From: JALOAD01 sp023228995 [NCBI: Candidatus Muiribacterium halophilum]
GTDB lineage: Bacteria; Muiribacteriota; Muiribacteriia; Muiribacteriales
Direction of reading: 5' to 3'
DNA: 64,000 nt
NCBI GenBank assembly: GCA_023228995.1
Contig: JALOAD010000008.1
Span: 21,437-85,436 of the forward strand
Translations under genes and position numbers: made by a program
Shown here: piece by piece, positions 1-8,596 of the stretch
Layout of the letters: every line of letters starts with the position of its first letter
Position numbering within the stretch: the stretch's first letter is position 1
The notes under the pieces: generated by a model
What the model was told of the DNA's origin: nothing
What the model saw: the letters and a program-made list of their open reading frames with translations, nothing else
Databases searched by the model: none

Positions 1-3000
1 TTCACCATACCATACATTTTCAATACCATTTTCCAGAACATTTCCGACTGGCATTTTAACCTGATCATCACGACAACAAGCTGTAGCTTCACCATCCCAA
101 GCAATTGAAAACATTCTCCATAAAGAACCACAAGGTCGTCTTTTCATACCTTCTGGAATTTTCGTAATAATTTCTCTATGACTTTGTTCTTTTGTAAGTG
201 CATTTGGTTCTAAAGCTTTAATAAATACAAGATCAAAATCTATTTGCGGAAATAACAAATTATCATCTTGAGGAAGATTCCATTTATTATCTTCTTTTCT
301 ACCTGCAAAAATAACTTTATTAATACCAAGATTTTTTCCCATTTCAATAAAATCAGGAACTTCTCCAGAATTTTCATCCATAAGAATAAATTGTAAAATA
401 ATAGCAGGTTGTTTTTTACCTTTTAAATTTCTAGCCTCTAAAAGTTTTTTTATATTTTCACAAACAATAGAAAGCTCACCATTAACTCTTATTTTTCTAT
501 ATGTTTCTTCTTTTGCAGCATCAATTGAAAATAAAATAGAATCCAGCTCAGACTCTACAATGCAATCAATATGCTCTTTAGTTAATACATTACCATTTGT
601 ATGAATATTAAAATGCTGAACTGTACCTGGAAGTCTTCTAACAGAAGATAAATAAGAAATAAACTCTGTAATCTGAGGATGAATAAAAGGTTCTCCCATC
701 CAAAACGGAGAAACTTCCCATATATTAAATTTTTTAGCTGCAATTTCATCAGCAAGTTTTTTAAAATCTTTAAATTTCATTACACCTAACGATCTTTCAA
801 AAGAATTATCTCCATGATTACACATTATACATGCTAGATTGCAAAGATTTGTCGGTTCTACAAAAACAGCAGCTTGTCCAAGTCCCCATTTTCGATTTTT
901 TCTTGATTCTTCCATTATTATATCTTTTCTTGAAAAATCAACTATTCCAAATTTCAATTTATTTTGAGCAAGTTTTTGTATTTCTTCAAAAGAGAAAAGT
1001 TCATTCCCAATTCTTATCTTTGTCTTACTAGCTTCAATCTTTTTTTCAAAATTTTCAATATCAAATCTTTTTGTATTATAAATATTTTGTTTTTTTTCAC
1101 TTTCAATAATAATTTTTTTATCTGAATATGAAGCAAAGAAAAAATTCCCTTTAATAACTGGTTTTGCCCAATTAAGACCAATATAAAACTCGTAAGATAT
1201 AATATTTGATATATCTATATTCTCGCTCATTCTTGCAACACTAATATTTGTTTTTATAAAGTCTTTATAATCCGAGATATTATTAAAAGTACAAATATAA
1301 CTATTATTTTTTGTATCATTCCACTTTGTTCTTAAAAAAATACCTTTTGTATCAGTTTTAAAATAAAAAGTGATAAAATCAAAATCACTTAAATCAAGAG
1401 GATTTTCCATTTCATTTTTTCTTAATACTATCCAATTTTTTTCATGATCTTCAGTTTTTATTTCAAATTCACCTCTAAGACAAGGATAATCAAGTGAATT
1501 ATCTTTCCAACCATTAAATAATTTTAATAAAGAATGTTCTCCTGCACCTGTCCAAAAACCTGAAAGTTCTTTAAGTGAAAAGAAATTAAAATCTCCTGAA
1601 TAATAATAATTACCTCTTTCTATCTTTCTACCACTTAAAACTGGTGGTGTTAATACAAAAGCAAGCTTGTTTTTTTGAGTTTTAATATTATTTATGTGAA
1701 TTTCTATGTTTTTAAGCATATATGGGGCAAATTTCAAATTTTCCCAATCTTTAAAATCTTCTATTCGAAATTCATGATAAATATTTCTATCGCTATGAAT
1801 ATCAAGAATATCTGAATAAATGCAATTACCTTTAAGATCTGATAAAAGTAATTTTATACAAGCTGAAAAATTTGTATTAATATTAAAATTAATCTTATTT
1901 AAACCTGAAAAATCAGTTAAATTCAATTTTGCCATATCATATCTAAATATTAAAAAATTATCATTGTTTTCTATATAATCAAATTCAAAAGTATTGTTTT
2001 TAAAATCTTTTTTTAGAACTTTTATATTGTCATTTGAAATTATTTCAGCCTTATTTGAATAAATACTATTATCAATAAGTGGATAAATATTCCTATCATT
2101 TGAAAACGAATCATAATAATCAGCATCTTCAGTAAAAAACTGAATATTTCTAAAAACAATATCTTCATCTTCATCACCTGATATATTATAAAATATATCA
2201 GTAATATACTTACCACTATCTTTTTTTTGAGATTTCCACTCAGCATGAGCAAAATTTTCAAGATAAGTAAAATAATGCGTTTTATTATTGTTTATATCAA
2301 GAGGATTACTCCAGTATTCATTTGAATTTTCATCTTTGAAAACAATTCTATGAATATTTCTAGTATTAAATCCATCAACTGAAAAAGATATTCCAGAAAG
2401 ATCTGGTATTGAAAGCGAACTATTTATACATTTTTCAAAATTTATATGAGAATACTGTTCTTTTTTTGACGAATCAGGTCTGTATAAAAGTTTAACTTTT
2501 CTATCCGAATCAAAACTACATTCTGTCCCTTCACTGTTTTTAATAATAATATTATCAATATCTGAAAAGTAATATTCACTGACTGGATAAAGGCATTTTG
2601 AATGGGAATTTTTAATTTTTTTTCCATTTTCTTTAAATTGGAAAAAATCAGAATTTATTGTAAATTGGACTTTTTCATCAGTTTCAAATAAAAAGCTAAT
2701 TGAAATTATATTTTTTCCCGGAATTTTTTTTTCAATCCATGATGGTTGAAAAAAATCAGCCCATAAATAATTAACAATTCCTGAAGTATTCTCATTTATT
2801 CTAAAAGGCAATGTCCAGTATTCATTTGATTTTTCGTCAGTTAAAAGCATTCTAAGAGAAAAACTTCCTTTTGAAGAAAACCCAATAATAATACCTTCTA
2901 TATCTTCCTTTAAAACTAATGAATTATTATAAAGATTCCATGAAAGAGTGAAAAAATTCCTTTCTTTTGCTCTGAAAGGTTCTATATCAATACATAAACC

Positions 3001-4026
3001 ATTAGATTTTTTTACACTTATTCCAGCTTGATCTTTCCAAAAACCTTTACCTTCAGAAAAAACAGAAACATTCCCTGTTAGAAGTCTATTTTTATGATTT
3101 TCATTATACATTATATCTGACAATTGTTTTTTATTAACAAAAAATAATATATTCTCAAGTAAAATTTCATCAGAATTAGATTTTCTAAAAAAAATTCCTT
3201 TTATCCTATCCTTTGAATTAAAACCAACAATATTATTCCATAAAATAGTTGTTTTATTTATATAACATGCTGTGTTTTCAAGTTTTTCACCATGTTCTGT
3301 TATTATTCCAGAAATAGTACCAACAGGAAAATTTCCATAAATATTAATACCACTTAAATTTTCAGCATTTAAAAACTTAGGAAAAGTTATGTCTATATCT
3401 TTTGAAAAAATATTATTATTTGTTTTTATATTATGAGAAGATTCACCATTATAAATAGAGAATATTTTATCAGCAGAAGAAAATGTACTATTTTTTAGAA
3501 GATTTGAATATTTTTCAATAATTATTTCTTTTAATACATTAGTTTCATCTATACCAACTTCAAGTATTAAATTCTCGAATATTGTTATGTTTTCTCTACA
3601 GTATAAATATATACCAATATGACAAATGTTTTCTGAAAAATCATCTTTATAATGCAAAAAATCAGGCTTATTCATATTGTTTTTTTTAAAAAAAACAGAA
3701 TCTTCATAAGTATTAAAATCTCTTATATCACTCCAAATTTCTCTGCCTTCAAAATCCCATAATATAATAGCAACTTTTACTCTATTATGTTTAGATGATT
3801 TTATACGAAATAAAAAATCTTCCGTTGTTTTTATTTTAAAAGGAATTTTGAATATTACCCATTTTTTTTTATTGTATATTTTTATCTGTTTATCTTTAAT
3901 TTCTATTTTTTGAGATAATGTCTGTTTTATTACACTATTATCATCAAAAAAAGGAGATAATCTATAAATACAATTAAAGTCTTCAACTTTAATTTTTCTG
4001 TTTTTCTTCCAAAACATATTTTTCAT
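1..4026 (-). CDS. Giant radical SAM/SPASM protein with beta-sandwich N-terminal modules (partial, C-terminus beyond window)
   Basis: The frame is open from an ATG at 4026 (alternative ATG at 4017) to the left edge, at least 1,342 codons. A radical SAM cluster motif CNLACIMC lies at about residues 1062-1069, followed by a SPASM-like tail with ATACCRDDQ and then PVGNVLENG. The first 1,040 residues or so have no signal peptide. They look like several beta-sandwich modules of the CBM11/CIA30 kind, with recurring segments such as LLTDEKSNEYW, VFKDENSNEYWSNPLDI and LSDLKGNCIYSDIL. The radical SAM part resembles the 340-residue protein at 6184-7206. The start lies inside the end of the upstream membrane-protein gene, so translation is probably coupled. 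SPASM enzymes usually modify peptides, proteins or sugars; the substrate here is unknown. The module assignment is from pattern only. Confidence 0.85.
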   Translation of the reverse strand, partial: MKNMFWKKNRKIKVEDFNCIYRLSPFFDDNSVIKQTLSQKIEIKDKQIKIYNKKKWVIFKIPFKIKTTEDFLFRIKSSKHNRVKVAIILWDFEGREIWSDIRDFNTYEDSVFFKKNNMNKPDFLHYKDDFSENICHIGIYLYCRENITIFENLILEVGIDETNVLKEIIIEKYSNLLKNSTFSSADKIFSIYNGESSHNIKTNNNIFSKDIDITFPKFLNAENLSGINIYGNFPVGTISGIITEHGEKLENTACYINKTTILWNNIVGFNSKDRIKGIFFRKSNSDEILLENILFFVNKKQLSDIMYNENHKNRLLTGNVSVFSEGKGFWKDQAGISVKKSNGLCIDIEPFRAKERNFFTLSWNLYNNSLVLKEDIEGIIIGFSSKGSFSLRMLLTDEKSNEYWTLPFRINENTSGIVNYLWADFFQPSWIEKKIPGKNIISISFLFETDEKVQFTINSDFFQFKENGKKIKNSHSKCLYPVSEYYFSDIDNIIIKNSEGTECSFDSDRKVKLLYRPDSSKKEQYSHINFEKCINSSLSIPDLSGISFSVDGFNTRNIHRIVFKDENSNEYWSNPLDINNNKTHYFTYLENFAHAEWKSQKKDSGKYITDIFYNISGDEDEDIVFRNIQFFTEDADYYDSFSNDRNIYPLIDNSIYSNKAEIISNDNIKVLKKDFKNNTFEFDYIENNDNFLIFRYDMAKLNLTDFSGLNKINFNINTNFSACIKLLLSDLKGNCIYSDILDIHSDRNIYHEFRIEDFKDWENLKFAPYMLKNIEIHINNIKTQKNKLAFVLTPPVLSGRKIERGNYYYSGDFNFFSLKELSGFWTGAGEHSLLKLFNGWKDNSLDYPCLRGEFEIKTEDHEKNWIVLRKNEMENPLDLSDFDFITFYFKTDTKGIFLRTKWNDTKNNSYICTFNNISDYKDFIKTNISVARMSENIDISNIISYEFYIGLNWAKPVIKGNFFFASYSDKKIIIESEKKQNIYNTKRFDIENFEKKIEASKTKIRIGNELFSFEEIQKLAQNKLKFGIVDFSRKDIIMEESRKNRKWGLGQAAVFVEPTNLCNLACIMCNHGDNSFERSLGVMKFKDFKKLADEIAAKKFNIWEVSPFWMGEPFIHPQITEFISYLSSVRRLPGTVQHFNIHTNGNVLTKEHIDCIVESELDSILFSIDAAKEETYRKIRVNGELSIVCENIKKLLEARNLKGKKQPAIILQFILMDENSGEVPDFIEMGKNLGINKVIFAGRKEDNKWNLPQDDNLLFPQIDFDLVFIKALEPNALTKEQSHREIITKIPEGMKRRPCGSLWRMFSIAWDGEATACCRDDQVKMPVGNVLENGIENVWYGE

Positions 4027-6187
4027 CCAACCTTCCCGTCATTCCCCAAACTGGGAAAAGATGGTGTTTTTTTATAAATGCAAAATTTATTTTATTCTTT
4101 TCAACATAATAAATAATGTTACTTTCTTGTTGTGCAATAATTTTAACACATTTTATAGGTTTTTCCACGAAAAAAGTAAAAACATTTATCTTAATATTTT
4201 CTTTATAGGCTATCTTTTTAATTTCATTATAAATACTATTATTAATTTGTTTACAACTTATATTTATTTCATCAATAAAGAGTTTTTTTTGAATAATTTT
4301 TAGAATGCTATCAATTATATCTTCAACAAATACAAGCTTTTTATTAGTAGCTTTTGTGAAATATTCAAAAATATATTTATCTGACATAATAATATTAACT
4401 TCATCATCAAGTATGCTTTCAAACAATTTTTTATTCATATTTTTAAAAATATAAAATATATATTTTTTATAAATAAATCTTATAACAATTATAGCAATCA
4501 TTAAAAAACACACAAAATAAAAAAGTTTAAATAATAATTCATTATTTTCAAGGTTTTTATTTTTATCATAATTGTAAACAATCTTTTTAGATTGATTAAG
4601 ATGAAAATAATCTCCATATATCATTTCATAATCTGATGTTTCAGTGTCATAAGCCCATAATTCAAAGTTTTTATCACCTTCATGAGATTTAAAATTCATA
4701 TTAAAATAGCTTCTATTATCTTTATCTTCAAATAATTCTTCTTTTACAAAACCATTAATATCATCAGATATATCAGTAAAATTATGTTTAATAAAAAATC
4801 TATCCCATCTATTAATAGGAAGAATATGAAATACAAAATCAATATTATAAATTGATTTGTTTTTGAAAATATCAAAATCATGAGTCAAAACAATATCATC
4901 CAAACTTTTTATAAACATAGGAAATTTCTTGCTAATTCTACCATTTTGATCCATTATATTAAAAGAATATTCTCTCATATCCTCAACGCTTAAAGGAGAA
5001 ACAAACGAAACAAAATTAAACAATCCATTTTTATCTTTTTTGATTTTTTCTATATTTTGAGGATTACAATAAAATCCATTTTCATCCCAGTTTTTATACA
5101 TAAAAAGTAAATTATTATTTTCCATACTAAATTGAAACACTATTTTTGCACGACCAGGGAAAACATAAGGAAAATCACAAATTGTTTGGGTTACATTTTG
5201 AAAATGTATTTTTTTATCCTCAGTAAAAATTTCTATAACATTGTCATCTTCATTAAAAAAAAGTGGTCCATTTATAGTTTTATCTATTATTTTTATATTC
5301 TGTTCAACACCACTAGTTCTATAGGATAATTTTTCAAATTCACCTTTGATTTTTATTTGATTTATATTAAAAACATCAAGATTTACATTATCACCTGTGT
5401 TTTTAAAGTTAAAAACCTCATTATTTTTATAAAAAATTTTATATATTACACCATAACTATGTGGTAAAACAGATATGTCATTTTCAATGTCAAATGTATC
5501 AATAACTTTGTTATCTGATAATCTAATTTTTTTTAATATAAGATTTTCTGGAAATTCACCTTTTATTTTTAAGAAAAATAGATCTTTATTTTGTTCGTTT
5601 ACAATTTTTTTATTTTGATAATGAATTTTTGGGGAAAGATTTAATTTTATATTTAATTCATTTAAATTATACTCTGTGTCAAATTTTACAGGCCCAAATA
5701 TATAATCAGAATCTCCAATTACATCAAAATCAATATCTAAATTAAAATCCCATTCAAAAGAACCATGGTAATTTCCATCTAAATGTTTTTCAAACTCAGT
5801 TATTTTTATACCGTCTTTTACACCATATAAAAAAACAAAATTGTCTTTTTCAAAAGGTTTTAAAACAACATTGATTTTTCTTTTTGAAAGATTTTTTTTT
5901 ATTATAATATTATCTTTTAAAAAAAAAGACTGTCCGAAATAGTATTCATCTCCTTTATAAAGAATAATCTCATATTTTTTATTTTTAGGTAATTTGTATT
6001 CAATTGAAAAATTTTCTTGATTTATATTTTCCATTTGTTGAGGCCACCAACTTCTATATAACTTGAAATTACCATACATTCCTGAAAATTCTAGTTTTAC
6101 ATTTGCAGTATTTGAATATACAGAAAAAAAATTACAAAATAGTAAACTTAAAAAAATAAACACTCTGAAATTTATTGATTTTTTCAT
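3989..6187 (-). CDS. Exported single-pass membrane protein, unknown function
   Basis: This 732-residue protein starts with a signal peptide (about residues 1-25, ending near FFSVYS). A large beta-rich outer region of about 520 residues follows, then one membrane segment at about 551-573 and a cytoplasmic tail of about 159 residues. No enzyme motif is recognised. The start overlaps the stop of the upstream radical SAM gene by 4 bases, and its 3' end overlaps the start of the giant radical SAM gene, so all three are probably co-translated. The last residues, including FPVWGMTGRLD, are encoded by a REP-like palindrome at 4033-4058, suggesting that the tail was altered by a repeat insertion. It could be a target, receptor or anchor for the flanking radical SAM enzymes; that is inference. 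Confidence 0.85.
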   Translation of the reverse strand: MKKSINFRVFIFLSLLFCNFFSVYSNTANVKLEFSGMYGNFKLYRSWWPQQMENINQENFSIEYKLPKNKKYEIILYKGDEYYFGQSFFLKDNIIIKKNLSKRKINVVLKPFEKDNFVFLYGVKDGIKITEFEKHLDGNYHGSFEWDFNLDIDFDVIGDSDYIFGPVKFDTEYNLNELNIKLNLSPKIHYQNKKIVNEQNKDLFFLKIKGEFPENLILKKIRLSDNKVIDTFDIENDISVLPHSYGVIYKIFYKNNEVFNFKNTGDNVNLDVFNINQIKIKGEFEKLSYRTSGVEQNIKIIDKTINGPLFFNEDDNVIEIFTEDKKIHFQNVTQTICDFPYVFPGRAKIVFQFSMENNNLLFMYKNWDENGFYCNPQNIEKIKKDKNGLFNFVSFVSPLSVEDMREYSFNIMDQNGRISKKFPMFIKSLDDIVLTHDFDIFKNKSIYNIDFVFHILPINRWDRFFIKHNFTDISDDINGFVKEELFEDKDNRSYFNMNFKSHEGDKNFELWAYDTETSDYEMIYGDYFHLNQSKKIVYNYDKNKNLENNELLFKLFYFVCFLMIAIIVIRFIYKKYIFYIFKNMNKKLFESILDDEVNIIMSDKYIFEYFTKATNKKLVFVEDIIDSILKIIQKKLFIDEINISCKQINNSIYNEIKKIAYKENIKINVFTFFVEKPIKCVKIIAQQESNIIYYVEKNKINFAFIKKHHLFPVWGMTGRLDEKYVLEEKQKN
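4033..4058 (-). repeat. REP-like palindrome inside coding sequence
   Basis: On the minus strand the sequence has a TTCCC...GGGAATGACGGG pattern, matching the REP-like family found in intergenic gaps of this window (20069-20121, 19802-19824 and others). Here it encodes part of the C-terminal tail of the 732-residue membrane protein. Confidence 0.5.
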
Positions 6188-7206
6188 ATTTCACTGAGTC
6201 CTTTAAGCATTTTTATATTTTTTTCATAATATATAGGAAAAACTTGTCCTATACAATTCTCACATACTTTGTTTTTTTCATTCCCTATTCCTAATAAATA
6301 ATTTCTTAATTTTATCATATCTTCCGAACAAATTATATCATTTAAACTCTTATAAATTATGTTACCAAGTGAAAAATCTACTTTATTTTCAACACAACAA
6401 GGATAAACATTTCCCTCATAATCAATAGCTACATGAGAAAAAGGACCGCCACAAATAGTCTTTAAATTTGAAATAGTATTAAAATCTTCAAAAATTTCAG
6501 ACATTTTTTGTGAAAATAAAATATTACTTTTTTCTTGTTCAACTTTATTTTTTTTTAACACTTTTCTAAATAAAATAGTATATTCTCCAATAAAATCAGG
6601 TTTATCATAATTATAATTAACTTTAAGATTTTTAATGTCAAATTCTAATAATAATTCTTTTATTTTTTTTATAAAATCTCCTAATTCGTCTTTGTTTTCT
6701 TCCATTACAATAAACTGAAAAACAATATTAGGATTTTTTTTATTAAGAGAAAGTTTAATTTTTATAAACCTTCTTATATTATTCAATATTTTTTCAAAAT
6801 CTCCACCTCTTATAAGAGAATAAGTGTTATTACAAGCAGCATCTATAGAAAAAGTTATTACTGTAAAAATATTACTTTTTAAAATAAATTCAGATATATC
6901 TTTATCAAGAAAATGAGCATTAGTATCAAATCCAAGATTTTTGGCAATAGAATTATTTAAATTCATTTTTAAATAAAGTTCCATCATTTCAATAAATTGA
7001 GGATGAAGAAGAGGTTCTCCTTTCCAAAATGGGAGAAACATATTAAATGAATATTTACTTTGTTTTATTTTATTAAGAATTTCTCTAAATAAATCTATAG
7101 TCATAAAACCCTGTCTTGGTCTATCTATTTCACACATTATACAATTTAGATTGCACATATTTGTCAATTCTATTATTAATGTTGAATTCAATTGGTCAAA
7201 TTTCAT
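6184..7206 (-). CDS. Radical SAM/SPASM domain protein
   Basis: 340 residues. The radical SAM motif is near the N-terminus (ELTNMCNLNCIMCEIDRPRQ, three cysteines spaced CxxxCxxC). The phrase FWKGEPLLHP corresponds to the usual GGEPLL element. A C-terminal SPASM-like region contains GNVYPCCVEN, then SLGNI, then VCENCIG, giving extra cysteines for auxiliary clusters. It overlaps the dGTPase-like gene upstream and the membrane-protein gene downstream by 4 bases each. It is the small relative of the radical SAM part of the giant protein at 1-4026. It probably modifies a protein, peptide or sugar in the cytoplasm; the substrate cannot be told from the sequence. Confidence 0.9.
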   Translation of the reverse strand: MKFDQLNSTLIIELTNMCNLNCIMCEIDRPRQGFMTIDLFREILNKIKQSKYSFNMFLPFWKGEPLLHPQFIEMMELYLKMNLNNSIAKNLGFDTNAHFLDKDISEFILKSNIFTVITFSIDAACNNTYSLIRGGDFEKILNNIRRFIKIKLSLNKKNPNIVFQFIVMEENKDELGDFIKKIKELLLEFDIKNLKVNYNYDKPDFIGEYTILFRKVLKKNKVEQEKSNILFSQKMSEIFEDFNTISNLKTICGGPFSHVAIDYEGNVYPCCVENKVDFSLGNIIYKSLNDIICSEDMIKLRNYLLGIGNEKNKVCENCIGQVFPIYYEKNIKMLKGLSEI

Positions 7207-8240
7207 ATTTTTAATCTTTTATAAAGTACTATAACTTCGTTATCTGTAAGAAATGAAATATTATCCGCAAGCATTCTTTCATAATCTGCATATTCTTTTT
7301 TTATGTTAAAATCTAAAAAAAATATTTTTTTATTGTATTCATAAAATTTCCATATATATTCAAGCATTTCAACTGCCTTTATAGAAGCTTCTGTTTCATC
7401 AGCCTTTATATAAACATTTTCAAACATAAAATTTCTAAGAATATTACTTTGTTTAAGTATATTATCTTCCATACCAATCTTTTTATTCTCAATACCAAAT
7501 CTTATTACAGATTCAACCATTGTATTTATTCTTTGACCATGTCTTTTCCCAATTATATTTAGGCTTTCTTCAGGTAATTCTTCAATATTTATAATACCTT
7601 TATTTATAGAATCATCAATGTCATGATTAAGATAAGCAATTGAATCAGATATTCTCACAACTTTAGCTTCAGATGTAAACGGCTGTTTTCCAAATACAAG
7701 ATCTTCAATTCCCTTTATTGACTTTGAATGTTTCACAATACCATCTCTTACTTCAAATGTAAGATTTAATCCTTTACCTTCTTTTTCAAGATAATCAACA
7801 ATTCTAAGTGAATTAAGAGAATGATGGAATTTAAAACTTACATGAGAATCAATAATCCTTTCACCAAGATGACCAAAAGGTGTATGTCCAAGATCATGAC
7901 CTAATGCAATAGCTTCTGTAAGATCTTCATTAAGATCAAGAGCTCTTGATATAGTTCTTGCTATCTGTGCAACTTCCAGAGTATGTGTCAATCTTGTCCT
8001 TGGATGCGAAAAATCACTTAATATAAAAACCTGAGTTTTATCTTTTAGCCTACGGAAAGATGAAGAATGAATTATTCTATCTCTATCACGCTGAAAACAT
8101 GTTCTTACAGGACTTTCATCCTCACTTATAACTCTACCTTTTGTGTTTTTTGCAAAACATGCCAATTCTGAAGATAATACTTTATACTCTTGAGCTTCAA
8201 TCTTCTGTCTTATCTTCAGATCTTCCAAATTTTTTACCAC
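7203..8240 (-). CDS. dgt: Deoxyguanosinetriphosphate triphosphohydrolase-like protein
   Basis: 345 residues, the usual length of the short dGTPase family. It carries the family signature RTCFQRDRDRIIHSSSFRRL, then HTLEVAQIARTI, the HD motif in ALGHDLGHTPFGHLGE, and the later conserved Asp in SIAYLNHDIDD. These enzymes hydrolyse dNTPs to nucleosides and triphosphate, using a metal bound by the His/Asp residues. The GTG at 8240 lies 44 bases inside the end of the GerW-like gene; a TTG at 8228 with better spacing from a GGTGG is an alternative start. Linkage to a radical SAM cluster is unusual and may only reflect operon packing. Confidence 0.92.
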   Translation of the reverse strand: MVKNLEDLKIRQKIEAQEYKVLSSELACFAKNTKGRVISEDESPVRTCFQRDRDRIIHSSSFRRLKDKTQVFILSDFSHPRTRLTHTLEVAQIARTISRALDLNEDLTEAIALGHDLGHTPFGHLGERIIDSHVSFKFHHSLNSLRIVDYLEKEGKGLNLTFEVRDGIVKHSKSIKGIEDLVFGKQPFTSEAKVVRISDSIAYLNHDIDDSINKGIINIEELPEESLNIIGKRHGQRINTMVESVIRFGIENKKIGMEDNILKQSNILRNFMFENVYIKADETEASIKAVEMLEYIWKFYEYNKKIFFLDFNIKKEYADYERMLADNISFLTDNEVIVLYKRLKI

Positions 8241-8583
8241 CTTTTTTTATTTTTTTAAATACTTCATTTAGTTTTTCATAATTTTCTGGATCAAGAAGTT
8301 TATCCATCCATTTATCGCTTTTTTTTAAACCCATTACTTTGACATCATTGCCTGATATTACAATAAATGCAACCGGTTCTACAGAAGCACCTCCACCAGT
8401 TCCTGCTCCAAATCCCGGAAGTTTTTTCTTTTCACCACCACCAGCAGCAAAACCAAAAGATACTTTGCTTACCGGTATAATAGTAATTTCACCTGCTACA
8501 ATAGGATTCCCTATAACAGTCTGACACTGTATTGAATTCTTTAATTCGTCTATTAGAGTTTTAACAACATCATTCAACGCCAT
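8197..8583 (-). CDS. GerW/YtfJ family protein
   Basis: 128 residues. It has the family pattern: an N-terminal helix, then ETVIGNPI-like QTVIGNPIVAGEITIIPVSKVSFGF in sequence order, a glycine-rich loop GFGAGTGGGASVEP, and the strand PVAFIVISGNDVKVMGL. In spore-formers YtfJ/GerW is linked to spore germination, but the family is also found in non-sporulating bacteria and its biochemical role is unclear. A GGAGG precedes the ATG. It sits between the HD-GYP gene (13-base gap) and the dGTPase-like gene (overlap). A DUF2953-like gene, a frequent partner of ytfJ, is about 7 kb away at 15433-16023. Confidence 0.88.
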   Translation of the reverse strand: MALNDVVKTLIDELKNSIQCQTVIGNPIVAGEITIIPVSKVSFGFAAGGGEKKKLPGFGAGTGGGASVEPVAFIVISGNDVKVMGLKKSDKWMDKLLDPENYEKLNEVFKKIKKGGKKFGRSEDKTED

Positions 8584-8596
8584 AATTCCTCCGTTT

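Noticed and set aside
8339-8524. Plus-strand open frame rich in Pro and Ala
   Set aside because: It mirrors the glycine-rich loop of the GerW-like gene on the other strand.
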